A stretch of DNA of 64,000 bases from positions 1 to 64,000 of the forward strand of contig NZ_FNHI01000004.1 of the NCBI RefSeq assembly GCF_900103455.1, read 5' to 3'. Source of the DNA: Streptomyces wuyuanensis (GTDB lineage: Bacteria > Actinomycetota > Actinomycetes > Streptomycetales > Streptomycetaceae). The notes beneath the pieces were generated by a model, which did not search any database, was not told the origin of the DNA, and worked only from the letters and a program-made list of their open reading frames with translations. This document shows positions 59,182 through 64,000 of this stretch, piece by piece. Both the position numbers and the translations under genes were made by a program. Position 1 is the stretch's first letter. Every line of letters begins with the position of its first letter.

Positions 59182-59187
59182 ACGAAC

Positions 59188-60171
59188 ATGCCTGCCGAAC
59201 CGGGGGGGCCGGGCGTGCTGCGCCCGGACATCACGTTCGCGTACGGCGCCGCGGCCGGACTGGCCGGCGACCTGCTCCTCGGCGATCCACGCCGCGGGCA
59301 CCCGGTCGCCGCCTTCGGCCGGGCCGCCGCCGCGGTCGAGCGGAGACTCTGGCGCGACCACCGCGGCTGGGGCGCCCTGCACACCGCGGTGTGCACCGGC
59401 GGCGCGGTCGCCGCGGGCGCGCTGGCCGCCGCCTGCACACGCCGGTCGCGCGCCGCCGCCGTCGCCCTGACCGCCGCCGCCACCTGGGCCGTCGTCGGTG
59501 GTACGTCGCTCGGCCGGGAGGCCCGGGCGATCGGCGGGGCCCTGGCGGCCGGGGACATCGAGGTCGCCAGGGAGCGGCTGCCGCATCTGTGCGGGCGCGA
59601 CCCGCAGGCGCTGGACGGTCCCGGCATCGCCCGCGCCGTCGTCGAGTCCGTCGCCGAGAACACCTCGGACGCCGTCGTGGGCGCGCTGGTCTGGGGCGCG
59701 GTCGGCGGAGTGCCCGGACTCGTCGGCTTCCGCGCGGTCAACACCCTGGACGCGATGGTGGGCCACAAGTCCCTCCGGCACCGCCGCTACGGCTGGGCCT
59801 CGGCCCGGCTCGACGACATCGCGGGCTGGCCCGGTGCCCGGCTCACGGCGCTGCTGGCGACCGCCTCGGGCGGCGACCCGCGCGGCGCGGCCCGCGCCTG
59901 GCGCCGGGATGCCGCGAAGCATCCGAGTCCCAACGCCGGGCCCGTGGAGGCCGCGTTCGCCGGAGCCCTCGGCGTACGGCTCGGCGGGACGCTCTCGTAC
60001 GGCGGACGGGTCGAGCACCGGCCCGTGCTCAACGGCGACACCGGGCGGGCCGTCCGGGTCGCGGACATCGAACGGGCGGTACGGCTCTCGCATCGCGTGG
60101 GAGTGCTGGCGCTCGCGGTGTGCGCGGGCGGCCGTCTCGCGGCCGGGGCCCTGCGGCGGAGGCGCGCATGA
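59188..60171 (+). CDS. cobD: Adenosylcobinamide-phosphate synthase (CobD/CbiB)
   Basis: CobD/CbiB joins aminopropanol (or its phosphate) to adenosylcobyric acid. This 327-residue membrane protein has family motifs [72 protein letters not shown], and [23 protein letters not shown]. The start is ATG at 59188, six bases after GAGG. It is first in a riboswitch-led operon. The stop overlaps the cobQ start (ATGA). Confidence 0.93.
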   Translation: MPAEPGGPGVLRPDITFAYGAAAGLAGDLLLGDPRRGHPVAAFGRAAAAVERRLWRDHRGWGALHTAVCTGGAVAAGALAAACTRRSRAAAVALTAAATWAVVGGTSLGREARAIGGALAAGDIEVARERLPHLCGRDPQALDGPGIARAVVESVAENTSDAVVGALVWGAVGGVPGLVGFRAVNTLDAMVGHKSLRHRRYGWASARLDDIAGWPGARLTALLATASGGDPRGAARAWRRDAAKHPSPNAGPVEAAFAGALGVRLGGTLSYGGRVEHRPVLNGDTGRAVRVADIERAVRLSHRVGVLALAVCAGGRLAAGALRRRRA

Positions 60172-61721
60172 GCGGGGGCGGACTGCTGGTCGCCGGCACC
60201 ACCTCGGACGCCGGCAAGAGCGTCGTCACGGCGGGGATCTGCCGCTGGCTGGTGCGCCGGGGAGTGAAGGTCGCGCCCTTCAAGGGGCAGAACATGTCCC
60301 TCAACTCCTTCGTCACCCGCGAGGGCGCCGAGATCGGCCGGGCCCAGGCGATGCAGGCGCAGGCCGCGCGGGTCGAGCCCACGGCGCTGATGAACCCCGT
60401 CCTGCTGAAGCCCGGCAGCGACCGCTCCAGTCAGGTCGTGCTGATGGGCAGGCCGGTGGGCGAACTCAGCGCGCGCGGCTACCACGGGGGGCGCCAGAAG
60501 ACGCTGTTCGAGCCGGTGATGGCCTGCCTGGAGGAGCTCCGCGGCTCGTACGACGCGGTGATCTGCGAGGGCGCCGGCAGTCCCGCCGAGATCAATCTGC
60601 GGCGCACGGACATCGTGAACATGGGCATCGCCCGAGCCGCGCGCCTCCCCGTGCTGGTCGTGGGCGACATCGACCGGGGCGGGGTGTTCGCCCAGTTCTT
60701 CGGCACGACGGCGCTGCTCGCCCCGGAGGACCAGGAGCTGATCGCGGGCTACCTCGTCAACAAGTTCCGCGGCGACGTCTCGCTGCTGGAGCCGGGTCTG
60801 GAGATGCTGCACGGGCTCACCGGGCGGCGGACGTTCGGCGTACTGCCGTACGCGCACGGGCTCGGCATCGACGAGGAGGACGGACTGCGGGTGTCGCTGC
60901 GCGGCGCCGTGCGCGAGTCGGTGGTGGCGCCGCCGGTCGGCGAGGACGTGCTGCGCGTGGCCGTGTGCGCCGTGCCGCTGATGTCCAACTTCACCGACGT
61001 GGACGCGCTGGCGGCCGAACCGGGCGTGATCGTGCGCTTCGTCGACCGCCCGGAGGAACTGGCCGACGCCGACCTGGTGATCGTGCCCGGTACGCGCGGC
61101 ACCGTGCGCGCCCTGGAGTGGCTGCGCGAGCGGGGTCTCGCCGATGCGCTCGCCCGGCGCGCGGCGGAGGGCCGGCCCGTGCTCGGCATCTGCGGCGGCT
61201 TCCAGGTGCTCGGCGAGCACATCGACGACGAGGTCGAGTCGCGGGCCGGAGCCGTCCCGGGCCTCGGACTGCTCCCGGTCCGGGTGCGGTTCGCCGCGGA
61301 GAAGACGCTCGCCCGCCCGTCCGGTGAAGCACTGGGGCAGCCGGTCGACGGCTACGAGATCCACCACGGCGTGGCCGAGGTGCTCGGCGGCGAGCCGTTC
61401 CTCGACGGCTGCCGGGTCGGTGAGGTGTGGGGCACCCACTGGCACGGGTCCCTGGAGAGCGACGCGTTCCGCCGGGCGTTCCTGCGGGCCGTCGCCGCGG
61501 CGTCGGGCCGCCGCTTCGTCCCCGCCCCTGACACCTCCTTCGCCGCACTGCGCGAGGCCCAGCTCGACCGCCTCGGCGACCTGATCGAGGAGCACGCGGA
61601 CACGGACGCCCTCCTCCGTCTCATCGAGGGCGGCGCGCCCTCGGGCCTGCCGTTCATCCCGCCGGGCGCACCCGACTTCCCCGGTGCGCCCGCCGCCGGA
61701 ACCCCTGGAGCCGCACAGTGA
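60168..61721 (+). CDS. cobQ: Cobyric acid synthase
   Basis: CobQ amidates four side chains of adenosylcobyrinic acid a,c-diamide using glutamine and ATP. The 517-residue enzyme has an N-terminal P-loop ATPase ([23 protein letters not shown]) with [14 protein letters not shown], and a C-terminal glutaminase with Cys in [11 protein letters not shown] and the His triad in THWHGSLES. The start is ATG at 60168, overlapping the cobD stop; the stop overlaps the chelatase GTG. All three are thus coupled. Confidence 0.95.
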   Translation: MSGGGLLVAGTTSDAGKSVVTAGICRWLVRRGVKVAPFKGQNMSLNSFVTREGAEIGRAQAMQAQAARVEPTALMNPVLLKPGSDRSSQVVLMGRPVGELSARGYHGGRQKTLFEPVMACLEELRGSYDAVICEGAGSPAEINLRRTDIVNMGIARAARLPVLVVGDIDRGGVFAQFFGTTALLAPEDQELIAGYLVNKFRGDVSLLEPGLEMLHGLTGRRTFGVLPYAHGLGIDEEDGLRVSLRGAVRESVVAPPVGEDVLRVAVCAVPLMSNFTDVDALAAEPGVIVRFVDRPEELADADLVIVPGTRGTVRALEWLRERGLADALARRAAEGRPVLGICGGFQVLGEHIDDEVESRAGAVPGLGLLPVRVRFAAEKTLARPSGEALGQPVDGYEIHHGVAEVLGGEPFLDGCRVGEVWGTHWHGSLESDAFRRAFLRAVAAASGRRFVPAPDTSFAALREAQLDRLGDLIEEHADTDALLRLIEGGAPSGLPFIPPGAPDFPGAPAAGTPGAAQ

Positions 61722-63817
61722 GCAACGCACCCCACTATCCGTTCACGGCGGTCGTCGGCATGGACGACCTGAGGCTCGCCCTGCTGCTGAACGCGGTCAG
61801 CCCGGCCGTCGGCGGTGTGCTGGTGCGCGGGGAGAAGGGCACCGCCAAGTCGACGGCCGTGCGCGCCCTCGCCGCGCTGATGCCGGACGTCGACGTGGTC
61901 GCGGGCTGCCGGTTCTCCTGTGCGCCCGGCGCACCCGACCCGGGCTGCCCGGACGGGCCGCACGAGGCCGCGCCCGGCACGGCACGGCCGGCCAGGATGG
62001 TCGAACTGCCCGTCGGCGCCTCGGAGGACCGGCTCGTCGGCGCGCTGGACATCGAGCGCGCCCTCGCGGACGGGGTGAAGGCGTTCGAGCCCGGTCTGCT
62101 CGCCGACGCGCACCGGGGCGTGCTGTACGTCGACGAGGTCAATCTGCTCCACGACCACCTGGTCGACCTGCTGCTGGACGCGGCCGCGATGGGCGCCTCC
62201 TACGTCGAGCGCGAGGGCGTGTCCGTGCGGCACGCCGCACGTTTCCTGCTCGTCGGCACGATGAACCCCGAAGAGGGGGAGCTGCGGCCGCAGTTGCTCG
62301 ACCGCTTCGGGCTGACGGTGGAGGTCGCCGCCTCCCGGGAGCCGGAGCAGCGGGTGGAGGTCGTCCGGCGCAGGCTCGCGCACGACGACGACCCCGCGGC
62401 CTTCGCGGCCCGCTGGGCGGACGAGGAGGCGGCGCTGCGCGAGCGCGTCGCGGACGCGCGGACGCTGCTGCCCCGGGTGGAGCTCGGGGACGCCGCCCTG
62501 CGCCAGATCGCGGCCACCTGCGCGGCGTTCGAGGTGGACGGCATGCGCGCCGACATCGTCATGGCCCGCACCGCGACGGCACTGGCCGCGTGGGCGGGCC
62601 GTGCGGACGTACGCGAGGAGGACGTGCGGCAGGCCGCACTCCTCGCGCTCCCCCACCGGCGCCGGCGCAACCCGTTCGACGCGCCCGGCCTCGACGAGGA
62701 CAGGCTCGACGAGACGCTGGAGCGGTTCGGCGGGGACGACCGGCCGGACCCGGACACCGACCCCGATCCGGACCCCGGCACGGATCCGTCCGGCCCGGAC
62801 GGCGGAGGCGGCGGAGGCGTCCCGCCGCAGGGCCAGGGCCCCGAATCCGGCCCGCCCGCAGAACAGCCCGGGCCCTCGGAATCGTCCACCGGGCAGCCGG
62901 AGCCGTCCGAACCCGCCGGGGCGCCGGCCGCGGGAGCCGGCGCGGGCGACCGGTCCGCCGAGCGGGCCGCGGAGCCGTTCCGTACGAAGGTGCTCAGCGT
63001 TCCCGGTCTCGGCGAGGGAGCGGCGGGGCGCCGCTCCCGGGCCCGTACCGAGCACGGCAGGACCACCGGGGCACGCCGGCCGCGGGGGACGCTGAGCAAG
63101 CTGCACCTGGCGGCGACCGTGCAGGCGGCGGCCCCGCACCAGCGTGCCCGAGGCCGCTCCGGACCGGGCCTGGTGGTCCGACGGGACGATCTGCGCCAGG
63201 CCACCCGCGAGGGGCGCGAGGGCAATCTCGTGCTCTTCGTCGTGGACGCCTCCGGCTCCATGGCGGCCCGCAGGCGCATGGGTTCCGTGAAGGGCGCGGT
63301 GCTGTCGCTGCTGCTGGACGCCTACCAGCGCCGGGACAAGGTCGGCCTGGTCACCTTCCGGGGCACCGGCGCCGAGGTGGCGCTGCCGCCGACCTCGTCC
63401 GTGGACGCCGCCGCCGCACGGCTGGAGGAACTGCCGACGGGCGGCCGGACGCCGCTGGCCGCCGGGCTGCTGAAGGCCCACGACGTCCTGCGGGTGGAGC
63501 GGCTGCGCGACCCGTCGCGGCGGCCGCTGCTGGTGGTCGTGACCGACGGCCGCGCGACCGGGGCGCGCGGCGGCGACGCCCTCGCGCTCGCCGGGCGCGC
63601 CGCCCGGCTGCACGCGGCCGAGGGCACGGCCGCGGTGGTCGTGGACTGCGAGGCGGGGCCGGTGCGGCTCGGCCTCGCCGGGAATCTCGCCCGTGACCTC
63701 GGCGGCACCGCCGTCACCCTGGACGAGCTGCGCGCCGACAGCATCGTGGGGCTGGTCCGGGACGTCCGGGCGGCGACGGGAACCGACAGCACGGTCCGCA
63801 ACAGGAGGGCAGCGTAG
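61718..63817 (+). CDS. Putative cobaltochelatase, ChlI-ChlD fusion (AAA + VWA)
   Basis: This 699-residue protein joins an AAA+ domain (about 5-330: GEKGTAKST Walker [10 protein letters not shown] Walker [22 protein letters not shown]) with a C-terminal von Willebrand A domain (about 500-680; [39 protein letters not shown]). A Pro/Asp/Gly-rich linker (about 345-415) separates them. With CobN, outside the window, it should insert cobalt. The start is GTG at 61718. The C-terminus overlaps cobO by one base (TAGTG). Confidence 0.92.
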   Translation: MSNAPHYPFTAVVGMDDLRLALLLNAVSPAVGGVLVRGEKGTAKSTAVRALAALMPDVDVVAGCRFSCAPGAPDPGCPDGPHEAAPGTARPARMVELPVGASEDRLVGALDIERALADGVKAFEPGLLADAHRGVLYVDEVNLLHDHLVDLLLDAAAMGASYVEREGVSVRHAARFLLVGTMNPEEGELRPQLLDRFGLTVEVAASREPEQRVEVVRRRLAHDDDPAAFAARWADEEAALRERVADARTLLPRVELGDAALRQIAATCAAFEVDGMRADIVMARTATALAAWAGRADVREEDVRQAALLALPHRRRRNPFDAPGLDEDRLDETLERFGGDDRPDPDTDPDPDPGTDPSGPDGGGGGGVPPQGQGPESGPPAEQPGPSESSTGQPEPSEPAGAPAAGAGAGDRSAERAAEPFRTKVLSVPGLGEGAAGRRSRARTEHGRTTGARRPRGTLSKLHLAATVQAAAPHQRARGRSGPGLVVRRDDLRQATREGREGNLVLFVVDASGSMAARRRMGSVKGAVLSLLLDAYQRRDKVGLVTFRGTGAEVALPPTSSVDAAAARLEELPTGGRTPLAAGLLKAHDVLRVERLRDPSRRPLLVVVTDGRATGARGGDALALAGRAARLHAAEGTAAVVVDCEAGPVRLGLAGNLARDLGGTAVTLDELRADSIVGLVRDVRAATGTDSTVRNRRAA

Positions 63818-64000
63818 TGCCGCAGGGAAAGCCGGACGTCGTTCCGGACGACGGTCTCACCACCCGCCAGCGCCGCAACCGGCCGCTGGTGATGGTGCAC
63901 ACGGGCATCGGCAAGGGGAAGTCCACGGCCGCCTTCGGGATGGCGCTGCGCGCCTGGAACCAGGGCTGGCCGGTCGGGGTGTTCCAGTTCGTCAAGTCGG
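63817..64000 (+). CDS. cobO: Corrinoid adenosyltransferase CobO/CobA, 5' part
   Basis: The first 61 codons encode a P-loop of the CobA/CobO family: PLVMVHTGIGKGKSTAAFGMALRAW, which binds ATP to transfer adenosyl to the corrinoid. It starts with GTG at 63817, overlapping the chelatase stop, after AGGAGGG. The gene runs off the right edge. It completes the coupled cob unit seen here. Confidence 0.93.
   Translation, partial: MPQGKPDVVPDDGLTTRQRRNRPLVMVHTGIGKGKSTAAFGMALRAWNQGWPVGVFQFVKS

Noticed and set aside
1-64000. CRISPR arrays, tRNAs, insertion sequences, integrases or prophage genes
   Set aside because: Looked for by eye for regular repeats, tRNA CCA-end and T-loop patterns, and transposase or integrase motifs; none found. 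Small elements could still be missed without a search tool.

Overview
The window is chromosomal core DNA of a Streptomyces species. Evidence: about 70% or more G+C, strong third-position G/C, GTG/TTG starts, Shine-Dalgarno GGAGG sites, a chaplin, a Gbn-type nucleoid protein, PhoP-type GTTCAC repeats, and a gene order that I recall from S. coelicolor (chpE, two-component pair, queA, fabG-fabI, tyrS, moaA, gbn, pitH2, cob genes). No prophage, insertion sequence, integrase, CRISPR array or tRNA was seen. All genes look intact; only the 16S rRNA gene (left edge) and cobO (right edge) are cut by the window.

Layout. 1-533: 5' tip of a 16S rRNA gene, its long leader and a strong rrn promoter, read leftwards; the promoter overlaps the stop codon of the 3-methyladenine glycosylase gene. 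534-7592: repair glycosylase, Spo0M, PEBP protein, HNH nuclease, then a leftward ABC ATPase/NfeD/SPFH/TauE set. 7593-13289: cysteine-free chaplin, histidine kinase/response regulator pair, SDR-QueA pair and a secreted SLT-domain protein. 13320-21747: FHA-FHA-ABC transporter, SerB, SixA-like phosphatase, an MFS permease with a 38-residue companion and divergent GntR regulator, and a secreted four-cysteine protein. 21867-34545: fabG-fabI, tldD-tldE, tyrS, small membrane proteins, moaA, DUF485-acetate/solute symporter, and a secreted subtilase. 34571-41595: a three-gene operon (fatty-acid-hydroxylase family, YhhN lysoplasmalogenase, zinc alcohol dehydrogenase) that may degrade ether lipids, VIT1 transporter with divergent TetR, exonuclease-BRCT, a LIM-like zinc protein, and SURF1. 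41848-49307: GH15 glycosidase, SDR, a five-gene Asp23/AmaP operon with a divergent partner, enoyl-CoA hydratase. 49447-57348: gbn, ABC-F ATPase, neutral zinc metallopeptidase, VOC protein, a conserved hypothetical, a hydrolase and a class II aldolase. 57088-64000: PhoP boxes, pitH2 phosphate transporter, then a cobalamin riboswitch that leads cobD-cobQ-chelatase-cobO.

Most interesting points: a dense cluster of GATC sites upstream of the gene for the GATC-binding protein Gbn; the candidate ether-lipid operon; a perfect 13-bp hairpin that swallows the SURF1 start codon; an Asp23-type envelope cluster whose divergent neighbour looks like two worn-down Asp23 domains; and a structured leader before the SLT protein. 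Function names rest on recognisable motifs and family knowledge; synteny statements are from memory and were not searched.
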